A stretch of 64,000 bases of DNA. It comes from Pseudomonas fulva (lineage in GTDB: Bacteria > Pseudomonadota > Gammaproteobacteria > Pseudomonadales > Pseudomonadaceae). Below the pieces are notes generated by a model. It saw nothing but the letters and a program-made list of their open reading frames with translations. It was not told the origin of the DNA and made no database searches. Location: contig NZ_CP082928.1 of NCBI RefSeq assembly GCF_023517795.1, positions 5,208,001-5,272,000 on the forward strand. Direction: 5' to 3'. Position 1 is the first letter of the stretch, and each line of letters opens with the position of its first letter. This document shows positions 52,174 through 62,461 of the stretch, piece after piece. The translations under genes and the position numbers were made by a program.

Positions 52174-52743
52174 TCAGCCTGCCACCAGTACGCGGGCTGC
52201 CTGATCGGTGCTCAGTAGGCTGTACTGATGCAGGCTCAGATAGCGTCCGTCCTTGAACTCGACGTCGCGCAAGGTGCCTTCGCGGCTGAAGCCCAGTTTC
52301 TCGGCCAATCGCCAGCTCGCGACGTTCTCCGGCTCGATGTCCAGGTGAACGCGGTGCACACCCATGACCGTCAGGGCATGGCGAAGCACGTGCGGCAGCG
52401 CCTGGCCCATGAGGCTGCGCCGCCAGTGTTGCGGCAATAGCCAGTAGCCCATGTCGATACGGTGATGCGCGTGGTTCCAGTCATTGAAGCCACAGGCGCC
52501 GATCAGCAGGTCCTGATCATCGGCCAGCCCCCACCAGATGCCCGCTTCGTCTGCCAACAACCGCTCATACCACTGCATCTGCTCGCGGGTGGCGACCAGG
52601 CTCGGGTAGGAAACACCGTAATGGGCGATCACCTGGGGATGCGACAGCGCGGCATAGACCTGTTCGATATCGTCAGGACGAATACGCCGCAATCTGTAAC
52701 CGGAAAATGAGAATTCGGGAAATGTAGCGAGTGCGCTGTCCAT
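52174..52743 (-). CDS. GNAT acetyltransferase, RimJ/RimL-like
   Basis: A 189-residue acetyltransferase. YRLRRIRPDDIEQVYAALSH at the start, GACGFNDWNHAHHRIDMGYW, LPQHWRRSLMGQALPHVLRH (acetyl-CoA-binding loop region), and VHLDIEPENVASWRLAEKLG match the RimJ/RimL group. It acetylates an amine or a protein N-terminus; the substrate is unknown. Confidence 0.87.
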   Translation of the reverse strand: MDSALATFPEFSFSGYRLRRIRPDDIEQVYAALSHPQVIAHYGVSYPSLVATREQMQWYERLLADEAGIWWGLADDQDLLIGACGFNDWNHAHHRIDMGYWLLPQHWRRSLMGQALPHVLRHALTVMGVHRVHLDIEPENVASWRLAEKLGFSREGTLRDVEFKDGRYLSLHQYSLLSTDQAARVLVAG

Positions 52744-52824
52744 GCTTCACCCGATGCGCCTGATAAACACGCCCGCAGAGATAAGGGAACGACGCGCGGA
52801 CTTCCCATGGGCCGACGCCCGAAA

Positions 52825-52911
52825 TGGTGCCCCGAGCCGGAATCGAACCGGCAAGGCCTTGCGGCCGGCAGATTTTAAGTCTGCTGTGTTTACCAATTTC
52901 ACCATCGGGGC
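52825..52911 (-). tRNA. tRNA-Leu (anticodon UAA)
   Basis: An 87-base cloverleaf: the 7-bp acceptor stem GCCCCGA / TCGGGGC, anticodon stem GCAGA / TCTGC with loop CTTAAAA giving anticodon TAA, a long variable arm (GCCGGCCGCAAGGCC), TTCGATTCC T-loop, and an encoded CCA (TGG at 52825-52827). The long variable arm fits leucine. Confidence 0.95.
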
Positions 52912-52977
52912 GGCGAAATATGCAAGGGCAGGACTATATACAGCCCCAGGCGACGCCGCAAGTTTAAAGCATGCAAT

Positions 52978-53010
52978 AAAAAACCTCGTAAATCAGTGAT
53001 CTACGAGGTT
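52978..53010 (-). terminator. Rho-independent terminator of the DUF883 gene
   Basis: A perfect 9-bp stem AACCTCGTA / TACGAGGTT with an 11-base loop, followed on the minus strand by a run of T (A-run 52978-52983). It is 80 bases past the stop at 53091 and upstream of tRNA-Leu. Confidence 0.85.
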
Positions 53011-53090
53011 ATTACGTTGGGCTTACCGATACGGCAGCACAACGGCATCGACCGTGGCCGGGCGGGCGCCGAGGCACCCGGCCCTGCCGG

Positions 53091-53426
53091 TTACTTGCTG
53101 CTGCGGCCGACCAGCAGACCGATCAGCAAGCCGAAACCGGAAGCGACGGCAACCGATGTCCAGGGATTGCTTTCGATACGATCCTGGGCATTGCCGATGG
53201 TCTCACGGCCAAGTTCGACAGCCTCACGGCCTTTGTCGGTGATGGTGCCTTTGGCCTCATTGAGCAATGCGATGACTTTTTCACGCGCTTCATGGGCCTT
53301 GTCACCGGAGAACGACTCGGCGTCACCCAGCGCCTTGCTGGCCTGATCAAGAAGCTTCTTCAGTTCCTTGGCGCTTTCCTGTTGAAACTGGTCCAGGCCG
53401 CTCTCGAGCGAAGTTTTACGTGCCAT
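53091..53426 (-). CDS. DUF883/ElaB-like membrane-anchored protein
   Basis: A 111-residue protein with a charged, heptad-like helical body (FQQESAKELKKLLDQASKAL, ALLNEAKGTITDKGREAVEL) and one C-terminal membrane segment (SVAVASGFGLLIGLLVGRSS). This is the ElaB/YqjD type, which anchors in the inner membrane and can tether ribosomes in stationary phase. The ATG at 53426 has GAGCATTCGCCA upstream, which is weak. Sigma-S control would be expected but not shown. Confidence 0.85.
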   Translation of the reverse strand: MARKTSLESGLDQFQQESAKELKKLLDQASKALGDAESFSGDKAHEAREKVIALLNEAKGTITDKGREAVELGRETIGNAQDRIESNPWTSVAVASGFGLLIGLLVGRSSK

Positions 53427-53516
53427 TGGCGAATGCTCCATACAGTGGTTGATGTTTTTTGGAGGCCCAGCCAAGCGGCAGAGTTCAGGCTTTTTGCCGC
53501 GTGCAACGGTCAGCCC

Positions 53517-53768
53517 TCAGGCGTCGAGCGGAATGATGCCGGTGTGAGCCACATGGTCGCCGGCCATGCCGCGTATCCGTGCGCGCAGGTCAAAGGGCAT
53601 ATCCGGCTTGAATGTCACCGCATGCCCGATCAACTGGCCGTTCTCGTCGACACGCTCACGCTCTTCCTGCATCCAGGTCTGCAGCTCGTCCTCGGTCAGG
53701 CCGAGTTCCTGCGCCAGCAAGGCGTTGAAGCGCTCCAGATCGACGCCATCGAATTTTCCACCATCCAT
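53517..53768 (-). CDS. Small conserved hypothetical protein
   Basis: An 83-residue acidic protein (MDGGKFDGVDLERFNALLAQ, then LTEDELQTWMQEERERVDEN and MPFDLRARIRGMAGDHVAHT). It has no signal or membrane segment. The ATG is preceded by GAGGAGGGCGAGGAT, a strong ribosome site, which supports expression. The family is not recognised. Confidence 0.7.
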   Translation of the reverse strand: MDGGKFDGVDLERFNALLAQELGLTEDELQTWMQEERERVDENGQLIGHAVTFKPDMPFDLRARIRGMAGDHVAHTGIIPLDA

Positions 53769-53848
53769 ATCCTCGCCCTCCTCAGGTCAGTGTTGCTAAC
53801 TGAGGCCCCGGGTACGGGCAGGCAGTTCCCTCTCTCTTGCCGAGGCGC

Positions 53849-54100
53849 TCAGGCCTGCCGCCTGACCGTACCGGAATTCAGGGTGCGCAGATCCTGGCGA
53901 AGCTGCATCACCAGCTGCGAAATCTGGCGGGAAGTCGACAGTTCGGCGCGGGAAATTCCGGTGACATTCAGGTAGACCTGGGCGGTAACCGGGTCCTTGA
54001 TCTGAATCGTCACCGACTCACTGCCATCGATGAAGCAACTGCACGCCAAGGGCAGAAAGGCACATTCGACTATATGACGCTGCTCGAGAATGGACATCAT
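53849..54100 (-). CDS. DUF1652 family protein
   Basis: An 83-residue protein with the DUF1652 pattern: SILEQRHIVECAFLPLACSC at the start, then the VTIQIKDPVTAQVYLNVTGI strand pair and ISQLVMQLRQDLR helix. The family is small and almost restricted to Pseudomonas; its function is unknown. ATG at 54100 has AGGAG 8 bases upstream, and a second ATG follows directly. Confidence 0.85.
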   Translation of the reverse strand: MMSILEQRHIVECAFLPLACSCFIDGSESVTIQIKDPVTAQVYLNVTGISRAELSTSRQISQLVMQLRQDLRTLNSGTVRRQA

Positions 54101-54305
54101 CCTGGAAACTCCTTCCTCACGTTGATGACGAGTGGAGTCTAGCTGCCCCGTGAAATCCGGCATGAGGCATTTTGTCCCGTCCATCGGCTGGCGGTTTGCC
54201 ATGCACCAGGCGACCACTCGTAAGGCGTCGTGAACCTCCCGCGGTTCTGCCCCCTCCCTACTTCACTGCCCCTATGGGCATTACCGACAGTCGATGAGGT
54301 GAAAC

Positions 54306-54626
54306 ATGCATACGCAGAATGTAGAGGGTACCGAACGCCTGCTCTCGCTGGCCGTGGGCACCATGGGGATGGTCAGTGGCATTAGGCAGGGCGGCGTTGG
54401 GGGTCTGCTCAAGGTCGCCGCCTCGGCGATGATTGCCAAGCGCGGGCTGACCGGGCATTGCCAGCTCAAGAGCCTGCTGGAGGCCCAGCGCGAGATTGCC
54501 GACGAGGAGCCGCTCCGCGGGCCCAGCGCAGCGACCTCAACCGAGGCCGGCAAGCGGACCGAAGAGTCACGAATGGAGAACGCGCTGGAGGAAACCTTCC
54601 CGGCCAGCGATCCGATCTCGCCCTGA
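54306..54626 (+). CDS. YgaP-type small membrane domain protein
   Basis: A 106-residue protein. The first about 60 residues (GTERLLSLAVGTMGMVSGIR, LLKVAASAMIAKRGLTGHCQ) resemble the DUF2892 membrane hairpin of YgaP, with AKRGLTGHC near its end. The C-terminal tail ends ALEETFPASDPISP, a motif seen on many small stress proteins of pseudomonads and rhizobia. Function unknown. The ATG follows GAGGTGAAAC. Confidence 0.75.
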   Translation: MHTQNVEGTERLLSLAVGTMGMVSGIRQGGVGGLLKVAASAMIAKRGLTGHCQLKSLLEAQREIADEEPLRGPSAATSTEAGKRTEESRMENALEETFPASDPISP

Positions 54627-54636
54627 AACCTGACGG

Positions 54637-54840
54637 TTACCCGGCAAGGACGATGAGCATGTTGGTCGGGGTGATGCGTGGCAGCAGTTGCCGGATGTCG
54701 GGCGGTGTCTCGGCCTTGAAAAATACCCGGTAACCGCTGCCATCCGGGTAAGGTCGCGAATGGGTGATCCAGTTCGCCAGCAGATTTTCGTTGAGGCCGA
54801 GATCAGTGGCGATTTTCGGCAATGGCATATGAACAGTCAT
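54637..54840 (-). CDS. Small hypothetical protein
   Basis: A 67-residue protein (MTVHMPLPKIATDLGLNENL, ANWITHSRPYPDGSGYRVFF, RITPTNMLIVLAG). The PDGSGYRVFFK segment and small size suggest a compact beta fold; no family is recognised. The ATG is preceded by GGAGAGGGAACTCGC. It is convergent with the YgaP-type gene, 10 bases apart. Confidence 0.6.
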   Translation of the reverse strand: MTVHMPLPKIATDLGLNENLLANWITHSRPYPDGSGYRVFFKAETPPDIRQLLPRITPTNMLIVLAG

Positions 54841-55103
54841 GCGAGTTCCCTCTCCTTTGTTCAGATAGTGATGCATGCATCACGCTACGGACTTCCGTGC
54901 CCGGCGCCAGGTTGACAGGCAATATCACTATGCCACATTACAGATCTATAATGATGCTTTCTTGCGTGGGTCCAAAGGAACCGGTTTTAGCTGGAGTCAG
55001 TGGATAGTTCGGCGCCCTGTTTGCGACCAATCGTCCGGTCAAATGAACTATCACCCCAGCTACCATCAAATAGCTAGTATTACTCGATATGGAGGAACCA
55101 ATC

Positions 55104-55394
55104 GTGAGCAAACCCATTTTCAATGCCCGCACCGCGGACAAGTTCGTTGTCCGTTTGCCTGATGGAATGCGCAAGCGCATCGAAGATCTGGCCAACGACA
55201 ACTACACCAGCATGAACACCGAGATCATCCGCGCCATCGAAGCCCATCTGGAGGGCCAGGCCAGGCAAACCCTGCTGATCGATGCATTGGAAGCGAAGCT
55301 GAAGAGCGAATTGCAAACCGCGGCCAAGCCGGGCAAGAAAGCTCAGGAAGCCAATATCGACTACCTCGACGGCCTCAAGACCGGCACGCGCTAA
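55104..55394 (+). CDS. Arc-family ribbon-helix-helix regulator, AmrZ-like
   Basis: A 96-residue transcription factor. TADKFVVRLPDGMRKRIEDL and SMNTEIIRAIEAHLEG are nearly the same as the DNA-binding part of AmrZ (ribbon RTADKFVVRLP and helix SMNSEII). The C-terminal helix differs from AmrZ, so it is a paralog rather than AmrZ itself. I chose the GTG at 55104 with GGAGG 8 bases upstream; an ATG at 55089 would add 5 residues. Confidence 0.88.
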   Translation: MSKPIFNARTADKFVVRLPDGMRKRIEDLANDNYTSMNTEIIRAIEAHLEGQARQTLLIDALEAKLKSELQTAAKPGKKAQEANIDYLDGLKTGTR

Positions 55395-55426
55395 TTGCCT
55401 ATAGCGGGCCTGCATGGTCAGATCAG

Positions 55427-55451
55427 AGCCCCGACTTCTCGGGGCTTTTTT
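55427..55451 (+). terminator. Rho-independent terminator of the Arc-family gene
   Basis: Stem AGCCCCGA / TCGGGGCT with a CTTC tetraloop followed by TTTTT, 33 bases past the stop. Confidence 0.92.
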
Positions 55452-55636
55452 ATTTGCGGCGGTCGAGCTCGAACAAGGGCCACGCCCCCCTATCGGAAGA
55501 ACCACGATTTAACGCCTGAAAACATCGAGGCCTGATCGTCGGATTGTCATCCCGGCCGCCCCCCGCGGCTTCCAAGATGGATCAGGGAGGACTACCCTAG
55601 TGCCCAGGAGCCACACGAAGCAAGGACACACCCTCC

Positions 55637-56071
55637 ATGATGCACCACACCCTGAAATACGGCGCTTGCCTGCAAGAGTTTTCCCGCGTTCTCGACCTGG
55701 CGATGAAGAAGCATGACGACATCATGCTGGTGCCAGGGATCATCAGCAGCCTGAACGACCATATCGAAAAACTCCTGGGCCCGGTGTTCGCCCGCCGCCT
55801 CTTCAATGAGCGCCAGGCTACGCTGACCCTGCCGGGGGGCAGCAAGAAGACCCTGCACCTGGCATCGCTTTCCGGCTGTTACGGCTTCGAAGATGGCGCG
55901 ATCGTGCTGCCCTGGGTGTCACTGCAGACCGTTTCCCTGGCAGAGGAAAAACACCCGCGCTCCGACAAGTTCTACATCCCCAATGACGGTCCCGGCGCGC
56001 CGCACCGTGCACCCGGTCGGGACGAGCTTTCCCGCTATCTCACCAGTTACCCCAGGTCAAAGGCGGTTTGA
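55637..56071 (+). CDS. Hypothetical protein
   Basis: A 144-residue soluble protein (LKYGACLQEFSRVLDLAMKK, LVPGIISSLNDHIEKLLGPV, GSKKTLHLASLSGCYGFEDG). No motif or family is recognised. Two ATGs stand in tandem at 55637 and 55640 without a strong ribosome site; codon use looks like its neighbours. It sits alone before the tRNA pair. Confidence 0.6.
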   Translation: MMHHTLKYGACLQEFSRVLDLAMKKHDDIMLVPGIISSLNDHIEKLLGPVFARRLFNERQATLTLPGGSKKTLHLASLSGCYGFEDGAIVLPWVSLQTVSLAEEKHPRSDKFYIPNDGPGAPHRAPGRDELSRYLTSYPRSKAV

Positions 56072-56317
56072 AGTGCGCTTACGCATCTGAACAATCAACA
56101 GCGCCGGACTCCCGGGCGCGTTGCGGATAGCGATGCGTCTATCAGCCAGTAGCCCGGCGTGAGCTGCCGACCAGATCCCTGCCCTCGCCTACGGTCACCG
56201 CTCTGTGCCTTGACGGAAATCGAGCGCGTTGCCCCCAGTCCAAACCAAGCCCTGGAACCTGCAAAGGCTTTGCACGAGCTCGAAACAGCACCTCGACTGC
56301 ACGTCCCCAGCGCCCAT

Positions 56318-56351
56318 AAAAAAGCCCCGTAGTCAGTAACTACGGGGCTTT
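56318..56351 (-). terminator. Rho-independent terminator of the tRNA-Gly/tRNA-Cys transcript
   Basis: A perfect 13-bp stem AAAGCCCCGTAGT / ACTACGGGGCTTT with a 5-base loop, followed on the minus strand by Ts, just 6 bases past the CCA end of tRNA-Cys. Confidence 0.92.
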
Positions 56352-56356
56352 GCGTT

Positions 56357-56430
56357 TGGAGGCTGAGGTCGGAATCGAACCGGCGTTCACGGATTTGCAA
56401 TCCGGTGCATAACCACTCTGCTACTCAGCC
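56357..56430 (-). tRNA. tRNA-Cys (anticodon GCA)
   Basis: A 74-base cloverleaf with acceptor GGCTGAG / CTCAGCC, anticodon stem CGGAT / ATCCG with loop TTGCAAA giving anticodon GCA, TTCGATTCC T-loop and encoded CCA at 56357-56359. Confidence 0.95.
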
Positions 56431-56468
56431 TTAAACTGAACGGGCCGTACGTGACGGCCCGTTGAAAC

Positions 56469-56544
<76 letters not shown>

Positions 56545-56610
56545 TTGTCTTGTCGACGGGCGCCATTCTATATCTTCACAACGCCCAGTCAAGCCCTTGA
56601 TTCAAAAAAG

Positions 56611-57171
56611 TTATTTCTTTTCGGCGGTTACGCTCAGATGCGGCCACGCGGCGAGCAGGTACTGCACCATAGACCACAGCGTGAGCGCTGCCGCCACGAT
56701 CAGCAGCACATAGCCCATCAGCACCCAGAAACCGAACAGCGGCGGATTGCCGAGCAGGATCACCAAGGCGACCATCTGCGCAGCAGTCTTCCATTTACCC
56801 AGGTTGGATACCGCCACGTGGGCCCTGGCGCCCAGTTCGGCCATCCACTCGCGCAGGGCCGATACGACGATCTCGCGGCCGATGATGATGGTCGCCGGCA
56901 GCGTCAGCCACAGGTTGGCGTGCTCGGCCACCAGCAGCACCAGTGCCGTGGCGACCATCAGCTTGTCGGCAACTGGATCCAGAAATGCACCGAATGGCGT
57001 GCTCTGCTCCCAGCGCCGAGCCAGATAACCATCCAGCCAATCGGTTACTGCCGCGAAGGCGAACACCGCACTGGCAGCCCAATAGCTCCAGGAAAATGGC
57101 ATGTAGAACAACAGGATGAAGATCGGGATCAGCAGAACGCGGAGCACCGTGAGGAGGTTGGGGATATTCAT
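56611..57171 (-). CDS. pgsA: CDP-diacylglycerol-glycerol-3-phosphate 3-phosphatidyltransferase
   Basis: A 186-residue membrane enzyme with the CDP-alcohol phosphatidyltransferase motif DG(x2)AR(x8)G(x3)D(x3)D in [20 protein letters not shown]. It makes phosphatidylglycerol phosphate, the precursor of phosphatidylglycerol and cardiolipin. Four or five membrane helices are seen ([34 protein letters not shown]). It follows uvrC by 33 bases in the gacA-uvrC-pgsA order. Confidence 0.96.
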   Translation of the reverse strand: MNIPNLLTVLRVLLIPIFILLFYMPFSWSYWAASAVFAFAAVTDWLDGYLARRWEQSTPFGAFLDPVADKLMVATALVLLVAEHANLWLTLPATIIIGREIVVSALREWMAELGARAHVAVSNLGKWKTAAQMVALVILLGNPPLFGFWVLMGYVLLIVAAALTLWSMVQYLLAAWPHLSVTAEKK

Positions 57172-57204
57172 CGGCTCGACTGGACGGTTAGGTGAGGCGG
57201 CATT

Positions 57205-59028
<1,824 letters not shown>

Positions 59029-59029
59029 G

Positions 59030-59674
59030 TCAACTGGTGGCATCGACCATGCCGTGGCGCACGGCGAGCAGCGCCAGCTCCACATCGCTGGTGATCGAAA
59101 GCTTCTCGAATATCCGGTAGCGATAGGTATTCACGGTTTTCGGCGACAGGCACAGCTTGTCGGAAATGCTCTGCACCTTCTGGCAGCCGGCGATCATCAG
59201 GGCGATCTGGATTTCCCGCTCGGAAAGCAGGTCGAACGGCGAATTGCTGCTCTGTGGCTGGAATGATTTCAGGGCCAGTTGCTGGGCAATCTGTGGGCTG
59301 ATGAAGCGCTGGCCGGCAAACACCATGCGAATGGCCTGCACCATTTCCTCCAGGCCGGCCCCCTTGGTCAGGTAGCCAGCGGCGCCAGCCTGCAACAGCC
59401 GGGTGGGAAACGGATCCTCCTCGCATACGGTAACCGCGACGACCTTCAGGTCGGGGTGGCTGCGCATCAGTTTGCGAGTGGCCTCTAGCCCACCGATGCC
59501 GGGCATTTTCACGTCCATCAGCACGACGTCGGGCTTGAGCTCGCGAACCTTCTTCAGCGCCTCTTCGCCGGAACATGCCTGGCCGATGACCTGCAAGCCG
59601 TCGATATCGGCCAGCATGCGCGAGATACCCGTACGAACGAGGTCGTGATCATCAACAACCAATACCTTAATCAA
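59030..59674 (-). CDS. gacA: Global response regulator GacA
   Basis: A 214-residue NarL-type regulator. [20 protein letters not shown] with phosphoacceptor Asp54 in [10 protein letters not shown], then a LuxR-type helix-turn-helix ([40 protein letters not shown]). Phosphorylated by GacS, it turns on the small RNAs of the Rsm system and so secondary metabolism and biofilm genes. uvrC follows without a gap, as in other pseudomonads. Confidence 0.97.
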   Translation of the reverse strand: MIKVLVVDDHDLVRTGISRMLADIDGLQVIGQACSGEEALKKVRELKPDVVLMDVKMPGIGGLEATRKLMRSHPDLKVVAVTVCEEDPFPTRLLQAGAAGYLTKGAGLEEMVQAIRMVFAGQRFISPQIAQQLALKSFQPQSSNSPFDLLSEREIQIALMIAGCQKVQSISDKLCLSPKTVNTYRYRIFEKLSITSDVELALLAVRHGMVDATS

Positions 59675-60013
59675 ACGAACACCTCGTACCTGCGCGAGCG
59701 CCGCACGGCGACAACCTGGGAGAACCGCACCATAACAAAAAACCTGACGGATGAGTTAGTGATGCGCGTCAATTTACAAGCGCCAAACATGCCGAGAACG
59801 ATGGACGGATTCACCTGGATGCATTCTTACAGACCTGCCATAGGCATGCCGGTGCCATTGCGCCACGCACGGGCCATGGGCCGCACTTTCATGACCAGGC
59901 AGTCGAAAGCTGCCGCGCCGCCAGGGGCTGCCTGGCAATTAATATATTCGGAACGCCCCACCCGAGGCATGGCTCTGAATTTACAGACCGCGAACCATAC
60001 CGAGGGATTTTCC
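59675..60013. other. Region upstream of gacA, 339 bases, no clear gene
   Basis: A long plus-strand frame crosses here but its translation is not protein-like before the ATG at 60014. The region is AT-richer than its neighbours and should hold the gacA promoter and that of the small gene at 60014. No specific site can be named. Confidence 0.5.
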
Positions 60014-60220
60014 ATGGACATGCTCATCAAGCAGCTCAAAACCGTGACAGCCGGGCGTTACCACATCATCACGGAGACCTCTGCCGAAGGCCTGCAGGTC
60101 GACTGCCTCGATCTGCAATGCAACCTGGTGGCCACCCGACGCCTGACCGCGGCCCAATTGCAGAACAAGATCCTGATGACCGCCGTATATGCCGACCTCA
60201 AGGGCACGCTGGGCTATTGA
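60014..60220 (+). CDS. Small conserved hypothetical protein
   Basis: A 68-residue protein (MDMLIKQLKTVTAGRYHIIT, LDLQCNLVATRRLTAAQLQN, ILMTAVYADLKGTLGY). The ATG at 60014 has GAGGG 7 bases upstream, and the preceding reading frame looks non-coding. The family is not recognised. It is divergent from gacA. Confidence 0.6.
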   Translation: MDMLIKQLKTVTAGRYHIITETSAEGLQVDCLDLQCNLVATRRLTAAQLQNKILMTAVYADLKGTLGY

Positions 60221-60587
60221 TCGAGCCTGGATCGCCCGGCGTTGGTTCATTGCTCCCTCGCAGCGCGGCTTCGATACGCCAGAGCCGCGCTGAGAAGCCC
60301 AGGCGCTCATGGCATCTGCCAACCATCTAGCGACCTTGGGCGTCTTTTTCCTTCATACCCGCCCTAGCTGATAGTCACCACTAGCAGCAGCGCTTCTGGA
60401 CCTCTGCCCGCAAGCCATCGGCGCTGCGCGAAAACGGGTTATCCGCTGACCACGCGAACATGACCGATCGGTCGCACAAATTTCCTGAACGAACCTGCAC
60501 AGCGCACATTCTATTTCGATCATGCCAGCCAGCCCTGCGTGTAGAGCAGGCAGGCAGCCCATAAACATCGATTAGAAGAACCCGACC
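60221..60587. other. Intergenic region, 367 bases
   Basis: One inverted repeat, AGCGCGGCT (60262-60270) with AGCCGCGCT (60283-60291), could end the small gene before it. Beyond that I see no gene, tRNA or repeat. Confidence 0.5.
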
Positions 60588-60689
60588 ATGATCTGGATAG
60601 CACTCGGCGTCGCCCTGTCACTCGCCTCGCTTCTGGGCGCCGGCATTTATTCGCTCTTGCAAATCCTCGGTGAATTCAGTCAGGGCTGA
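60588..60689 (+). CDS. Possible single-span membrane micro-protein, 33 residues
   Basis: An ATG at 60588 opens MIWIALGVALSLASLLGAGI followed by YSLLQILGEFSQG and a TGA. The first 25 residues form one convincing membrane helix. The ribosome site (AGAAGAA) is modest. Many bacteria encode such small hydrophobic proteins, but a chance frame cannot be excluded. Confidence 0.45.
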   Translation: MIWIALGVALSLASLLGAGIYSLLQILGEFSQG

Positions 60690-60796
60690 TGGATGACCCA
60701 CTGACCGTCGACAGCGAACCCAGGCGGGGCACCCGCCCCCACCTGTAGCCCGGCGCACGGTCAGGCGGTTAGCGCCGTCATGGACAATCGACGGGC

Positions 60797-60824
60797 GAAA
60801 AAAAGCCCGGCGAATGCCAGGCTT
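60797..60824 (-). terminator. Rho-independent terminator of tRNA-Ser
   Basis: AAGCCCGGC and GCCAGGCTT form a stem with one mismatch, followed by Ts on the minus strand (A-run 60798-60804), 10 bases past the CCA end of tRNA-Ser. Confidence 0.75.
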
Positions 60825-60833
60825 CTTCAAAGG

Positions 60834-60924
60834 TGGTGGAGGGCCAGGGATTCGAACCCTGGGAACGCTATTAACGTTCGCCGGTTTTCAAGACCGGTGC
60901 ATTCAACCGCTCTGCCAACCCTCC
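60834..60924 (-). tRNA. tRNA-Ser (anticodon UGA)
   Basis: A 91-base tRNA with acceptor GGAGGGT, anticodon stem CCGGT / ACCGG with loop CTTGAAA giving TGA, a long variable arm (GAACGTTAATAGCGTTC), TTCGAATCC T-loop and encoded CCA at 60834-60836. Confidence 0.95.
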
Positions 60925-61103
60925 AGGTCGACGTGAAATGCTCGGTTCGCCGAAACATTCCTTTGCAACCTCGCAGGCTGCGGGCGGCATCTTACCGGAA
61001 CGCAACACACTGTCAAACACTCTGACTTGGCAGTACCCAAGGCTCTGTTAAGATGCTTCTCGACCTTGGTCACGGACCAACAGCATTTACTAGGAGTGTC
61101 GCC

Positions 61104-61772
61104 ATGCGCGAACAAGATTACGCACATAGCCCTACACGGGTTGAACAAACCGCAGTCAGCAGCGTTCTGCGCAACACCTACGGTTTGCTGGCTCTCACCC
61201 TGGCATTCAGCGGCATCGTGGCCTTCATGGCGCAGCGTGCCAACGTCCCCTACCCGAACATTTTCGTGGTGCTGATCGGCTTCTATGGCCTGTTCTTCCT
61301 GACCGCCAAGCTGCGTGATTCCGGCTGGGGCCTGCTGTCGACCTTCGCCCTCACCGGTTTCATGGGTTACACCCTGGGCCCGATTCTCAACCGTTACCTG
61401 GGCATGGCCAACGGCGCCGAAGTCGTCAGCTCCGCGTTCATGATGACGGCCGTGGTTTTCTGCGGCCTGTCGGCCTACGTGCTGACCACCCGCAAGGACA
61501 TGAGCTTCCTGAGCGGTTTCATCACCGCCGGCTTCTTCGTCCTGCTGGGCGCGGTACTGGCCAGCTTCTTCTTCCAGATCAGCGGCCTGCAACTGGCGAT
61601 CAGCGCTGGCTTCGTACTGTTCTCGTCGGCCTGTATCCTGTTCCAGACCAGCGCGATTATCCATGGTGGTGAGCGCAACTACATCATGGCGACCATCAGC
61701 CTGTATGTGTCGATCTACAACCTGTTCGTCAGCCTGCTGCAGATCTTCGGCATCATGGGCGGCGACGACTGA
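61104..61772 (+). CDS. Bax inhibitor-1/YccA family membrane protein
   Basis: A 222-residue seven-helix membrane protein. [55 protein letters not shown] and [20 protein letters not shown] are the YccA/BI-1 features, with the conserved Asp pair near the end. E. coli YccA modulates the FtsH protease. The ATG at 61104 has TAGGAG upstream. Confidence 0.93.
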   Translation: MREQDYAHSPTRVEQTAVSSVLRNTYGLLALTLAFSGIVAFMAQRANVPYPNIFVVLIGFYGLFFLTAKLRDSGWGLLSTFALTGFMGYTLGPILNRYLGMANGAEVVSSAFMMTAVVFCGLSAYVLTTRKDMSFLSGFITAGFFVLLGAVLASFFFQISGLQLAISAGFVLFSSACILFQTSAIIHGGERNYIMATISLYVSIYNLFVSLLQIFGIMGGDD

Positions 61773-61787
61773 TCGTCACCCGGAAAC

Positions 61788-61816
61788 AAAAAACCCGCCT
61801 CAGTGGCGGGTTTTTT
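61788..61816 (+). terminator. Rho-independent terminator of the YccA-family gene
   Basis: AAAAAACCCGCC and GGCGGGTTTTTT form a 12-bp stem with a 5-base loop; the symmetric A and T runs let it serve both convergent genes. Confidence 0.93.
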
Positions 61817-61830
61817 ATGGCCTGGAAAAA

Positions 61831-62430
61831 TTACTGCTGGGCTTTTTCGCGCATGCCCCTGAGCGTATTGAACGGCGCCTCGACCACGAACTTGTTGGAT
61901 AGCCAGGACGGCACGCTGCCACCGGGATCGGTATGCGCTTCGTACACCACCTCGACCATGCCGTCGGGCTTGGGCGTCATCGTCCAGTGGCCCTCGACGC
62001 TGGCAACGCGCACGTAGCCCTTCTCCTCGGGGCGGTAGTCAGGCACGCCGTGCAGGGTGCGCGTCACGCTGCCATCGGCGCCCTGCTCGGTGGTGACCTC
62101 GATGATCGAGTCCCGGGGCGTCACCGGCCATGGCGTATTGAAGCGGGTATAAGTCCAGCTCTTGTCGCCTTGGTGCTTGAGCAGCCGCTGCTCCTGGCAC
62201 TCGTGAATCCAGGCACAGGACGCCACCACATCCTCCTGCAGCGCCCGGAGCTTGGCCACATCGGTCTTGATCAGGGTAACGCCGCGATAAGCCTTGTAGG
62301 GGGAGCCGGCCACCTCGCTGAGGTAGACCTTGATACCCTCCTCGTCCTTGGCCAGACGCCAGTCCTCGGCATGGGCGGCGGAGGCGAGACACAGCGCCGT
62401 ACTTGCTAGCAACAAACGGGTCAGCGACAT
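61831..62430 (-). CDS. START-domain periplasmic protein
   Basis: A 199-residue protein with signal peptide LLLASTALCLASAAHAED. The body WRLAKDEEGIKVYLSEVAGS, YKAYRGVTLIKTDVAKLRAL, TPWPVTPRDSIIEVTTEQ and VASVEGHWTMTPKPDGMVEV follows the START lipid-transfer fold. The ligand is unknown; such proteins are common in Pseudomonas. ATG at 62430. Confidence 0.87.
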   Translation of the reverse strand: MSLTRLLLASTALCLASAAHAEDWRLAKDEEGIKVYLSEVAGSPYKAYRGVTLIKTDVAKLRALQEDVVASCAWIHECQEQRLLKHQGDKSWTYTRFNTPWPVTPRDSIIEVTTEQGADGSVTRTLHGVPDYRPEEKGYVRVASVEGHWTMTPKPDGMVEVVYEAHTDPGGSVPSWLSNKFVVEAPFNTLRGMREKAQQ

Positions 62431-62461
62431 CTTTATTCTCCGGGGGGTTGTCTGTAGAGCG

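Noticed and set aside
52825..52911. Integration site of a genomic island at tRNA-Leu
   Set aside because: No integrase gene and no duplicated tRNA 3' end was found on either side.
59645..60013. Extended version of the small gene upstream of gacA
   Set aside because: The translated stretch before 60014 is not protein-like and would overlap the gacA start; the ATG at 60014 has its own ribosome site.
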